A stretch of 36,120 nt of DNA from Planctomycetota bacterium. Its GTDB lineage: Bacteria > Planctomycetota > UBA11346. Each line of letters starts with the position of its first letter. Positions within the stretch are counted from its first letter, which is position 1. A program made the translations under genes and the position numbers. The DNA is taken from the NCBI GenBank assembly GCA_013816485.1, contig JACDEI010000050.1, forward strand, positions 1-36,120. The letters run 5' to 3'. The notes under the pieces are model-generated. The model had not been told where the DNA came from and made no database searches. It was given only the letters and a program-made list of their open reading frames with translations. Positions 1 to 7,183 of this stretch are shown here, one piece after another.

Positions 1-52
1 CCTCACGGCGATCCCGCTTATCAGACGTGCGGATCGAATCGGGTCGACACCC

Positions 53-72
53 AGGCGAGCTGGGGCTCGCCT
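53..72. repeat. Short perfect hairpin upstream of the GH20 gene
   Basis: AGGCGAGC (53-60) and GCTCGCCT (65-72) form an 8-bp perfect stem with a 4-nt loop. No T-tract follows, so a classical intrinsic terminator is not supported. It ends about 50 nt before the chosen GH20 start and may be the end of an upstream unit or a leader structure. Positions 1-52 show nothing else I can name. Confidence 0.4.
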
Positions 73-123
73 CTCCCAGGGGTCGATCTTGTGCCGGCGC
101 TGCTCATCCCAGGATGCCCGCCC

Positions 124-1878
124 ATGTCAGACCTGAGCACCTTGCCGCCGTTGTTGTTGCCATCACCGCGTCAGCTAACGCTGACGGGTGGGACGGTGCG
201 GTGGACGGAACCGCTCGACGTCGGCGCCCAGGTCATCGCGCTGCCGGGCGACGAGGCCTACCACCTAGCAATCACCAATGACGGTATCCGCTGGGCATGG
301 CGTTCCGCTGCCGGACGCCGGCATGCCGCAGCGACCGTGGCGCAACTGCGCATCCAGTACGGCGACACCTTGCCCTGCTTGGTGATCGACGATGCGCCGG
401 TGTTCGCCAAACGTGGCTTCATGCTCGATATCAGCCGTGATCGCGTGCCGACCATGGCGCATCTCTACGAAGTGGTCGACACGTTGGCCTCGTGGAAGAT
501 GAACCACCTCCAACTCTACACTGAGCACACCTTCGCTTACGTCGGGCATGACGACGTGTGGCGCGATGCGTCGCCGATGACGGCGGATGAGATCCGCGCG
601 CTCGACATCTATTGCCGTGAACGCGGCATCGAACTGGCCGCCAATCAGAACTGTTTCGGCCATCTGTCGTCGTGGTTCAAGCATTCACGCTACGCCCCCC
701 TCGCCGAGATCGCGCCGACCGGCACCTGGGACTTCAACGGTCTGGTGACGCGCACCGGTGGCTTCAGCCTGTGCCCGTCTGATCCACGGTCGCTCGCCCT
801 GATCGACGACTTGCTCGGTCAACTGCTGCCGAACTTCAGCAGTCCACTGGTTAACATCGGCTGTGACGAAACCTTCGACCTGGGCCAAGGCCGCTCGCGC
901 TACGAGGTCAGCCGCCGTGGTCGCGCCGCGGTCTACCTGGAGTTCGTCGCCAAGGTCTGCGCCGTGGCGAAGAAACATGGCAAACGCCCACAGTTCTGGG
1001 CCGACATCGCACTCGAACATCCGGAAGCGCTGAGCGGCCTGCCGGAGGATCTCATCGGTCTGGCGTGGGGCTATGAACCCGACGCACCGTTCGCCAAATG
1101 GTGTGATCAGTTGCGCACCGCCGGACGCGAGGTGTGGGTCTGCCCAGGCACGTCGTGCTGGCGTTCGATCACCGGGCGCACGACGGAACGCCGCGGGAAC
1201 ATGCTCGCCGCTGCGCGTGATGGTGCAGGTCATGGCGCTGCCGGCTACCTCGTCACCGCGTGGGGTGATCTCGGCCACCGTCAGCAATGGCCGATCACCT
1301 TGCATGCCTTGGCCGAAGGGGCGCATCGGGCATGGAGCGGAACGCAGGACTACGATGTCCGTGCGTCGGCTCTCCATGCTTTCCAGGATCGCTCACTCGC
1401 CATCGGCACCTGGTTGGATGACCTGGGCGATGTGGATCGCGCGCTGCGGACCATCGGCGGCCGGCCGGCTGCCGATGGATCACCCACGCCGCTGCGTAAC
1501 GCATCCGCACTGTTCACCGACACCACCAAGGCGGTGGATGAGGAATGGCTGCCAGACGCAACCGCCTGGGAGGAGACCGCCAACCAGCTCGAACAGTTCA
1601 TCGACACTGATCGCCGTGGAAAGGTCCCACAAACAGTGCCGTCGCGGCTCGTACAGCGCGAATTGACGCACACCCTGGCGGTGGCGATGACTGCCGCGAC
1701 CCGTGCGTTGGTACGGCGGGCGGGCACGTCCATCGACGAGGTCCATGACTGCGTCGAGCTCTACCGGGACCTGATCGCGCAACACCGTGACCTATGGCTG
1801 CAACGCTGCCGTCCAGGCGGTCTGGATGACAGTTGCCGCCATTATCAACGACTCATCAACGAATTCGCCGTCGGCTGA
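124..1878 (+). CDS. Glycoside hydrolase family 20 protein (beta-N-acetylhexosaminidase-like)
   Basis: Predicted exo-hexosaminidase that removes terminal beta-linked GlcNAc (or GalNAc). An N-terminal GH20b-like alpha/beta part (about residues 10-105) precedes the TIM-barrel entry RGFMLDISRDRVP and the helix segment with NHLQLYTEHTFAY. The catalytic pair sits in NIGCDETF, with Asp248 (orientation of the acetamido group) and Glu249 (general acid) counted from the ATG at 124. The length of 584 residues is normal for bacterial GH20. An upstream in-frame GTG at 91 would add 11 residues with no family likeness, so 124 was chosen. No signal peptide or membrane segment is visible, so the enzyme is probably cytoplasmic. 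anmK and murQ follow on the same strand. I infer that it cleaves GlcNAc from GlcNAc-anhydroMurNAc, the job usually done by the GH3 enzyme NagZ. The family call is firm; the substrate is inferred. Confidence 0.88.
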   Translation: MSDLSTLPPLLLPSPRQLTLTGGTVRWTEPLDVGAQVIALPGDEAYHLAITNDGIRWAWRSAAGRRHAAATVAQLRIQYGDTLPCLVIDDAPVFAKRGFMLDISRDRVPTMAHLYEVVDTLASWKMNHLQLYTEHTFAYVGHDDVWRDASPMTADEIRALDIYCRERGIELAANQNCFGHLSSWFKHSRYAPLAEIAPTGTWDFNGLVTRTGGFSLCPSDPRSLALIDDLLGQLLPNFSSPLVNIGCDETFDLGQGRSRYEVSRRGRAAVYLEFVAKVCAVAKKHGKRPQFWADIALEHPEALSGLPEDLIGLAWGYEPDAPFAKWCDQLRTAGREVWVCPGTSCWRSITGRTTERRGNMLAAARDGAGHGAAGYLVTAWGDLGHRQQWPITLHALAEGAHRAWSGTQDYDVRASALHAFQDRSLAIGTWLDDLGDVDRALRTIGGRPAADGSPTPLRNASALFTDTTKAVDEEWLPDATAWEETANQLEQFIDTDRRGKVPQTVPSRLVQRELTHTLAVAMTAATRALVRRAGTSIDEVHDCVELYRDLIAQHRDLWLQRCRPGGLDDSCRHYQRLINEFAVG

Positions 1879-1954
1879 AACACCCCCGCCGTCCTGGACA
1901 TCTGCTGCCCCCGCGATGAACTCCCGACCCACTTGATTCGCGGGTTCCCGACTT

Positions 1955-1996
1955 CCGGCTGTTTTCCTAAACAGCCGGACTTCCGGACCTCCGGAC
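1955..1996. repeat. Hairpin plus 8-nt tandem units between GH20 gene and anmK
   Basis: CCGGCTGTTT (1955-1964) pairs perfectly with AAACAGCCGG (1969-1978) across a 4-nt loop. It is followed by tandem 8-nt units CCGGACTT, CCGGACCT and CCGGACTG (1975-1998 region). The 131-nt gap holds nothing else recognisable. The stem could act as a terminator or attenuator before anmK, although no T-run follows it. The same stem-plus-tandem-unit style recurs in other gaps of this window. Confidence 0.6.
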
Positions 1997-2009
1997 TGCT
2001 AGAGAAGAC

Positions 2010-3185
2010 ATGCCCAAGACCCGCATCGGCAACATCCCCAAGATCCCCCTGCGCCCTGGCGAACGAGCCAAGGTCGAACAGGCGCGCATGAGCCGTGTCG
2101 CCGGACGTCACCCCGGCATTCGCAAGGTGGTCGGCTGCATGACCGGCACCAGCCTTGACGCCATCGATGTCGCGGCACTGGCCGTCGATGGCCATGGTTT
2201 GGAGATGCGCGTGACGATCGAGAGCCAGGTGATGCTGCCGCTCGGCGAGGTCGGCAAACGCCTGCGCGCTCTGGCGGAACAACAGCCGATGACCGCGGCG
2301 GAGATCGCACGTACTACGCACGATTTTTCGCTGCTGCACATCGAGGCGATCAAGGAAGCGTGTGGCAGAAAGACCCCTGATCTCATCGCTGTGCATGGTC
2401 AGACCGTCTTCCATCAGCCGCCGGTGTCCTGGCAGTTGCTCAACCCGTCGCCGATCGCCTGGGCGCTCAACGCCAATGTGGTCTACGATCTGCGCGGGAT
2501 GGACCTGGCCGCTGGTGGACAAGGTGCGCCGATTACACCAATGGCCGATTGGGTGATGTTCCGTCACGCCAGCGAACGCCGCTCGGTGGTCAACCTGGGC
2601 GGTTTCTGCAACGTGACGCGTCTGCCTGGGCACGAACAGGTGCGCCACCTTGATGGCGGCGACGTGTGCGCCTGCAACCAACTGCTCGATCGCATGGCGC
2701 GCGCGCTGCTCAATCAACCGTTCGACCGTGATGGTCGCACCGCGCTCAGCGGCACCGTCGATGGTGATGCCAAGGTCGACTTGGCGAATCTGCTGAGCAA
2801 ACAGGCCGATGCCGGGCGCAGCCTGGGCACCGGCGATGAACTTGGCGAGTGGGCCGAACGCCATGCGTTAGAGGAAGTCGCCGACACCCTGCGCACTGCC
2901 TGTGCCGCTATCGCCGAGGTCATCGTCGCCAAAGCACTGCCCTGCGACCGTCTGGTGCTGGCCGGTGGCGGCGTGCGCAACAAGGCGCTGGTCGAGGAGA
3001 TCCGCGCCCGTGCCGGCGTGACGGTGTCGACCACCGACGACCTGGGTGTCCCGGCGACGTTGCGTGAAGCCTGCGCCATGGGTATCCTTGGCGCGCTGTG
3101 CGAAGACGTGATTCCCATCACTATCCCGCGTGTCACCGGGGTGGTGAAGGCGCCGCTGTCGGGCAGTTGGGTGTTCGTCAACTGA
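2010..3185 (+). CDS. anmK: Anhydro-N-acetylmuramic acid kinase
   Basis: AnmK opens and phosphorylates 1,6-anhydroMurNAc to MurNAc-6-phosphate during peptidoglycan recycling in the cytoplasm. Family motifs seen are GCMTGTSLDAID (residues 42-53, nucleotide-binding loop with the catalytic Asp), HGQTVFHQP, GGQGAPITPMADW, NLGGFCNVT and the C-terminal LAGGGVRNKALVEEI. The usual DTGPGN-type motif is replaced by DGGDVCACNQLLD, so this is a divergent subfamily. The start is uncertain: ATG 2010 gives 391 residues with a basic N-terminal extension, while ATG 2088 gives 365, closer to the E. coli length. I kept 2010 because codons between the two starts have the high GC third positions of real coding DNA. 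murQ, which uses the product, lies two genes downstream. Confidence 0.93.
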   Translation: MPKTRIGNIPKIPLRPGERAKVEQARMSRVAGRHPGIRKVVGCMTGTSLDAIDVAALAVDGHGLEMRVTIESQVMLPLGEVGKRLRALAEQQPMTAAEIARTTHDFSLLHIEAIKEACGRKTPDLIAVHGQTVFHQPPVSWQLLNPSPIAWALNANVVYDLRGMDLAAGGQGAPITPMADWVMFRHASERRSVVNLGGFCNVTRLPGHEQVRHLDGGDVCACNQLLDRMARALLNQPFDRDGRTALSGTVDGDAKVDLANLLSKQADAGRSLGTGDELGEWAERHALEEVADTLRTACAAIAEVIVAKALPCDRLVLAGGGVRNKALVEEIRARAGVTVSTTDDLGVPATLREACAMGILGALCEDVIPITIPRVTGVVKAPLSGSWVFVN

Positions 3186-3190
3186 TCGCC

Positions 3191-3274
3191 CCGTGGCATG
3201 GGCGTCCCGCCCATGTCGCCATCCGCGATCAACGGACCAACACCAACCACACGGGCGAGACGCCCGTGCCACGG
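3191..3274. repeat. Inverted pair of 26-nt hairpin units (REP/BIME-like)
   Basis: Two 26-nt units (3191-3216 and 3249-3274) lie in inverted orientation and match at 23 of 26 positions. Each is a hairpin by itself: CATGGGC with GCCCATG on the left, CACGGGCG with CGCCCGTG on the right. Two of the three differences are a paired T-A to C-G exchange inside the stem, which keeps the small hairpins intact. Units of this style (GTGGCACGGGCG core) are, as I recall, widespread between genes in Planctomycetes and Verrucomicrobia. The unit starts 5 nt after the anmK stop codon. Confidence 0.8.
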
Positions 3275-3367
3275 TGAAACGCTGGCGGGCTCTCATCGTA
3301 TCCCTTGCTCTGCGGAACACTCCGCGAACCTGCCGACCTCGATCTGACACCCGCTGAAAGGCTCCCC

Positions 3368-4498
3368 ATGCGCAACCCCCTCCGCTTCCTGATCGCTTCC
3401 GTTGCCCTCGCTGTCGTAACAGGCAGCGGAATCGGGCACCTCGACGCCGCTGACAGCAAGCCGCTCAAGGTGTTCTTCCTCACCCAATCCGGTGGTTTCC
3501 AGCACTCGGTGGTGAAGCGTCCGGCGATCGACAAGTTGTCGATGGCGGAGGAGATCGTCACCCAGATCGGCAAAGACAGCGGCGTCTTCACCGTGCAGTG
3601 TTCAAAGGACGCGACGCTGATCACCGCCGACCTGCTGAAGGACATGGACGTGGTGATGTTCTACTCCACCGGCAACATCCTCGGCAAGAACGAGCCGGTG
3701 AAGGCCAAGACTCCAGACGAGGAATGGGTGCAGAAGAATGAGCCGATCCCCTTCACCGAAGACACCTGGAACGCATTCGATGGCTGGTTGAAATCCGGCA
3801 AAGCGATGGTCGGCATCCACAGTGCAACCGACACCGGCGGCAATTTCAAACCGTTCCACTCGCTGATCAACGGCAGCTTCGCCGGCCATCCGTGGAACTC
3901 CGGCAACGACGTGGTGTTCACCAACCACGAGCCGTCGCATCCGACCGTTGCGATGTGGCCGGCGGAGTTCGGCTTCAAGGAGGAGATCTACCAGTACAAG
4001 AACTACGACATGAACGCCGTGCGCGTACTGATCTCGCTCAACATGGAGAAGACCGGTCTCAAGATGCCGCGCCTGGTGCCGGTGTCGTGGGTGCGCGACT
4101 ACGAAAAGGGCCGTCTGTTCTACACCAACCTCGGCCACAACGAATCGACTTGGAAAAATCCGCTGTTCCAGCAACACGTCCTGGCCGGCATCAAGTGGGC
4201 GGCCAAGCAGACCGACGGCCCCGCGGCCCCGAACCCCGAACTCCAAGTGGAGATCGAGAAGAGGTCCAAGGCCGCTGGCTATGCCGCTGCGGTCGCCGAT
4301 CTGGCCAAGCTCTCGGGCAAACCCGAGGCCGACCTGCAGGCAGCGTGGGATAAGGCGGTCGCCGCCGACGCCGGCAACGCCGACAAACTCTTCAACCAGA
4401 TCGAAGGCGCGCGCCGCATCGATGGCAAGAAGGAACCCGAGAAGCGCACCGCCGAGATTGCCAAGGCCGCCGAAGCGCTGCTCGCTGCTGGGAAGTAA
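3368..4498 (+). CDS. Secreted ThuA domain-containing protein
   Basis: The 376-residue product starts with a signal peptide (about residues 1-28: Arg near the N-terminus, hydrophobic core, cleavage near HLDAAD). ATG 3368 is preceded by GAAAGG at suitable spacing, whereas upstream in-frame starts only add non-signal sequence. A ThuA-type (trehalose-utilisation, class I amidotransferase-like fold) domain spans about residues 33-270, with KVFFLTQSGGFQHS, VMFYSTGNI, GIHSATDTG and LFYTNLGHNESTW. An Ala/Lys-rich C-terminal segment follows (about 280-376). ThuA proteins are associated with sugar oxidation and turnover in PVC bacteria, but the reaction is not established for this type. Its place between anmK and murQ suggests a role in cell-envelope sugar metabolism, which is inference. 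The protein probably acts in the periplasm. Confidence 0.85.
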   Translation: MRNPLRFLIASVALAVVTGSGIGHLDAADSKPLKVFFLTQSGGFQHSVVKRPAIDKLSMAEEIVTQIGKDSGVFTVQCSKDATLITADLLKDMDVVMFYSTGNILGKNEPVKAKTPDEEWVQKNEPIPFTEDTWNAFDGWLKSGKAMVGIHSATDTGGNFKPFHSLINGSFAGHPWNSGNDVVFTNHEPSHPTVAMWPAEFGFKEEIYQYKNYDMNAVRVLISLNMEKTGLKMPRLVPVSWVRDYEKGRLFYTNLGHNESTWKNPLFQQHVLAGIKWAAKQTDGPAAPNPELQVEIEKRSKAAGYAAAVADLAKLSGKPEADLQAAWDKAVAADAGNADKLFNQIEGARRIDGKKEPEKRTAEIAKAAEALLAAGK

Positions 4499-4513
4499 CC
4501 GGACAACCGATCA

Positions 4514-4609
4514 AACCGCAGAGGGCGCAGAGGGCGCGGAGTTGGGATGAGCGATACGACTCCACTCGAACGCTTTCCCCTCTGCGACCTCCGCGCCCTC
4601 TGCGGTTAA
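4514..4609. repeat. Long palindrome with GCAGAGGGC-type arms
   Basis: The left arm (4514-4541) consists of 9-nt units of the GCAGAGGGC type. The right arm (4582-4609) pairs with it at about 25 of 28 positions, and the outer AACCGCAGAGGGCGC is perfect. The loop is about 40 nt. It fills the gap between the ThuA gene stop (4498) and murQ (4629). This AGAGG/CCTCT hairpin type is a recurrent intergenic element in several phyla; a related version lies at 20019-20093. A terminator or mRNA 3'-end role is possible. Confidence 0.8.
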
Positions 4610-4628
4610 TCTCTCCAGCTCCTGATTT

Positions 4629-5531
4629 ATGACGCTCCCACCCGACCGTTCGCACCTGAGCACCGAGCAGCGCAATCCGCGCAGTGCGGCGCTGCACACC
4701 TTGAATGCGGCCGGCTTGGTGGCGTTGATGAACGCAGAGAACCGCGCGGTGTTCGACGCGCTCGACACCGCCGCACCGGCGATGTCGGCATTCATCGCTG
4801 ACGTTGAAGCGGGGTTCGTCGCGGGTGGACGTTTGATCTATGTCGGTGCCGGCACCAGTGGCCGGCTCGGCGTGCTCGATGCATCCGAGGCGCCGCCGAC
4901 CTTCCAGGTCGAACCCGGACGCGTGGTCGGCATCATCGCTGGTGGTGACGGCGCGCTGCGGAAATCGAGTGAAGGCAAAGAGGACGAACTCGACGGCGCG
5001 AAAGCGGAGTTGGACGCGCTGCGACTGACGTCACGCGATGCGCTCATCGGCATCGCCGCCGGCGGCACCACTCCGTATGCGTTGGGTGCGATACGTTTCG
5101 CCAAGGCTGCGGGCGTACGTACCGCGCTGATGACCTGTGTGGCGGTGGCCAAGCCGGTGGATGCCGACCACCTCCTGCTGCTGCCGACAGGCCCTGAAGT
5201 GCTCACCGGTTCAACTCGCCTCAAGGCTGGCACCGCGACCAAGCTGGCGCTTAACACCATCTCCACCGCGCTGATGGTGCGCGCCGGGAAGATCTACGGC
5301 AACCTGATGGTCGATGTGCGTGCGACCAACGCCAAACTGCGCGATCGTGCGGCGCGGATCGTCGCCACCCTCACCGGGCTGGATCGCCCGGCGAGTTTCG
5401 CCGCTCTGGATCGTGCTGACGGATCGGCCAAAACCGCAGTGGTGATGGGACGTCTCGGGATCGACCGCGCCGAAGCCGAACGCCGCCTGACGGCTGCCGA
5501 TGGCCGCCTGGATCGCCTGCTCGACCGCTGA
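4629..5531 (+). CDS. murQ: N-acetylmuramic acid 6-phosphate etherase
   Basis: MurQ cleaves the lactyl ether of MurNAc-6-phosphate to GlcNAc-6-phosphate and D-lactate in the cytoplasm. The 300-residue length is typical. The SIS sugar-phosphate domain shows YVGAGTSGRLGVLDASEAPP (residues 71-90). The catalytic-region signature is SEGKEDELDGAKAEL (114-128). The ALIGIAAGGTTPYALGAI segment and the LKAGTATKLALNTIST segment are highly characteristic. A small helical C-terminal tail ends in AERRLTAADGRLDRLL. Taken with anmK and the GH20 gene, this gives the complete route from GlcNAc-anhydroMurNAc to GlcNAc-6-phosphate. No dedicated murR-type regulator or murP transporter is seen nearby. Start ATG 4629 lies 19 nt after the upstream palindrome. 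Confidence 0.95.
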   Translation: MTLPPDRSHLSTEQRNPRSAALHTLNAAGLVALMNAENRAVFDALDTAAPAMSAFIADVEAGFVAGGRLIYVGAGTSGRLGVLDASEAPPTFQVEPGRVVGIIAGGDGALRKSSEGKEDELDGAKAELDALRLTSRDALIGIAAGGTTPYALGAIRFAKAAGVRTALMTCVAVAKPVDADHLLLLPTGPEVLTGSTRLKAGTATKLALNTISTALMVRAGKIYGNLMVDVRATNAKLRDRAARIVATLTGLDRPASFAALDRADGSAKTAVVMGRLGIDRAEAERRLTAADGRLDRLLDR

Positions 5532-5682
5532 TTCGGAAGCTGATCAACGTGCGGCTCGGAATTTCGAGGCCTCAGAGCCGCCAATCCACGGAAACACGCG
5601 TGAACCGTTGAGAATCCGCAGGCTGTGGGTATCCAGTCGCCTTCGCCACGGTATCTGCCGTGGCCGCCGTCGGAGGGCACGC

Positions 5683-6380
5683 ATGCTGTTGATCCGCCCA
5701 TTCGTCGTGCTGAGCGTGTGGTTGTGGTCCGTGGCCATGGCGGCGGAGCCGGTGCCGGAGTCCGTCCTGCTCAAACAGCAGGCGCTGCCTTCATCACACT
5801 CCGTTCCAATAGTGACCAGTGCCAAGACATGACCGACACGACCGGTACTCCCGTGACCTATACCGCGATGCTCGGTCACGTCGGCTCCGATTCCTTCACT
5901 TACCACGCCAACGATGGCACGGTGGATGGCTCCGTGGCGACGGTGAGCATCACCGTTGTGGCCAATACTGCACCCACCGCCGACACCCAATCGTGGAGCG
6001 TGGCACAGGATACCGCGCTCGGGGTGATCCTGACCGGCAACGATTCCGACCACCTGCCCGATGCTTCGCTGAGCTTCACCGTCGCCAGCAGCCCTTCCCA
6101 CGGTACGCTCAGCGGCGCGGCACCCTTCCTGACCTACCTACCGACAACAGGCTACGCCGGCACGGATTCCGTCACCTTCACCGTCAACGATGGTGCCTTG
6201 ACCTCCGCGACAGCGACGGTTGCCATCGCTGTCACCGTCGGTGGCGGACCGAGCGTGCCGGTCGGCAGTACCACCTCCGGTGGCGGTTGTGGTCTGGGCG
6301 GATCGGCTGCCGCCGTGCTGCTCGGTATTTTTGGCCTCTTCTCCTGCTCCAGCCGGCTGATCCGGCGTCGTGCTGACTGA
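5683..6380 (+). pseudogene. Interrupted secreted Ig/cadherin-like repeat protein with C-terminal sorting tail
   Basis: ATG 5683 follows a good ribosome site (GGAGGG, 5673-5678) and encodes a clear signal peptide (MLLIRPFVVLSVWLWSVAMA). That frame stops at 5832 after 49 residues. The Ig-like sequence continues in another frame, which can start only at ATG 5829 (ATGA overlap). It gives the last third of one domain (GHVGSDSFTYHANDG), then one complete repeat (TADTQSWSVAQDTALG through YAGTDSVTFTVNDG). It ends in a Gly-rich GGGCGLGG motif, a hydrophobic helix and RLIRRR. The first domain lacks its N-terminal two thirds, so an internal deletion with loss of frame is the simplest reading; a sequencing or assembly fault is the alternative. 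Two coupled genes are unlikely because the second would be exported without a signal. A 7-bp hairpin (5645-5664) lies just before the ribosome site. Confidence 0.6.
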
Positions 6381-6406
6381 TGATCACTTCCTGCCAAGGA
6401 TCCTGC

Positions 6407-7141
6407 ATGTCTAGATTGTTGCCCGTCTTCGCTGTGCTCGCCTCGGCCGCCACCTGCGTGCCGGCGGCCGACTTTGCACCGGAACATGACGTCTTCTTCT
6501 TCTCGCAACTCACCGCGGGATTCACCAGCACCCCCTCCGTCGAAGTGACGGAACGCACGCGATCGTCCGGCGGCACCAACACTACCTATGCCTGGAAGGA
6601 CACCGACAAACGCGGGACGCAGGTGGCTTTCAACAACCTCAACGGCCACGCGCAGGAATGGGGTGGCTGGGTCTGGGGCATTGAAGTGAACGGCATGACG
6701 CAGGACATCACTCCGGACAGTTTTGATGTGAATGACACCAACTACGGCAACGGCTCGAATAGCACGTTGACCTACCGCAGCTTTGGTGCGGCGATCCAGG
6801 CCGGCTATCAGTACGGCATCATCGATGAACCGGAGGGCATTAGTGGATTCCTGACCATCGTTCCCTTCTACGGGCTGGAGCTGACCCGCGCCGAGAGCGA
6901 GATCCGCACCGATCCGCAGTCGCTGTCCTACCAACGGTCGAGCGGCAACGGTTGGGGCTACGACACCGGCATCCGCGTCGGTGGCTACCTGACGGAAAAA
7001 CACTGGCTGCTCGGTTTGACAATCGATGCGCGCTACGGACGTAGTGTGACCAACATCGATTTTTCTGATGGCAGTAGCAGCGACCTGACTGTGATCCGTC
7101 GCGGCGTCGGCTTCGGCCTTGCCGGGGGCTATCGTTTCTGA
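6407..7141 (+). CDS. Outer-membrane beta-barrel protein, function unknown
   Basis: The 244-residue product starts with a signal peptide (MSRLLPVFAVLASAATCVPAA). ATG 6407 has AAGGA 7 nt upstream, and a longer in-frame start at 6380 would break the signal peptide. The mature part alternates aromatic and polar residues in strands typical of small barrels (WGGWVWGIEVNGM, SFGAAIQAGYQYG, VPFYGLELTRAESEI, GYDTGIRVGGYL, WLLGLTIDARYGR). It ends in GLAGGYRF, whose terminal Phe is the recognition signal of the outer-membrane assembly machinery. I do not recognise a specific family; it resembles the OmpW/OprF-like 'outer membrane beta-barrel' group. It sits between two genes for exported surface proteins, so a surface or envelope role is plausible. 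Confidence 0.75.
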   Translation: MSRLLPVFAVLASAATCVPAADFAPEHDVFFFSQLTAGFTSTPSVEVTERTRSSGGTNTTYAWKDTDKRGTQVAFNNLNGHAQEWGGWVWGIEVNGMTQDITPDSFDVNDTNYGNGSNSTLTYRSFGAAIQAGYQYGIIDEPEGISGFLTIVPFYGLELTRAESEIRTDPQSLSYQRSSGNGWGYDTGIRVGGYLTEKHWLLGLTIDARYGRSVTNIDFSDGSSSDLTVIRRGVGFGLAGGYRF

Positions 7142-7183
7142 GGTCGCTGCGGATCTACCACGTCACTCCCATTGGATCACACC

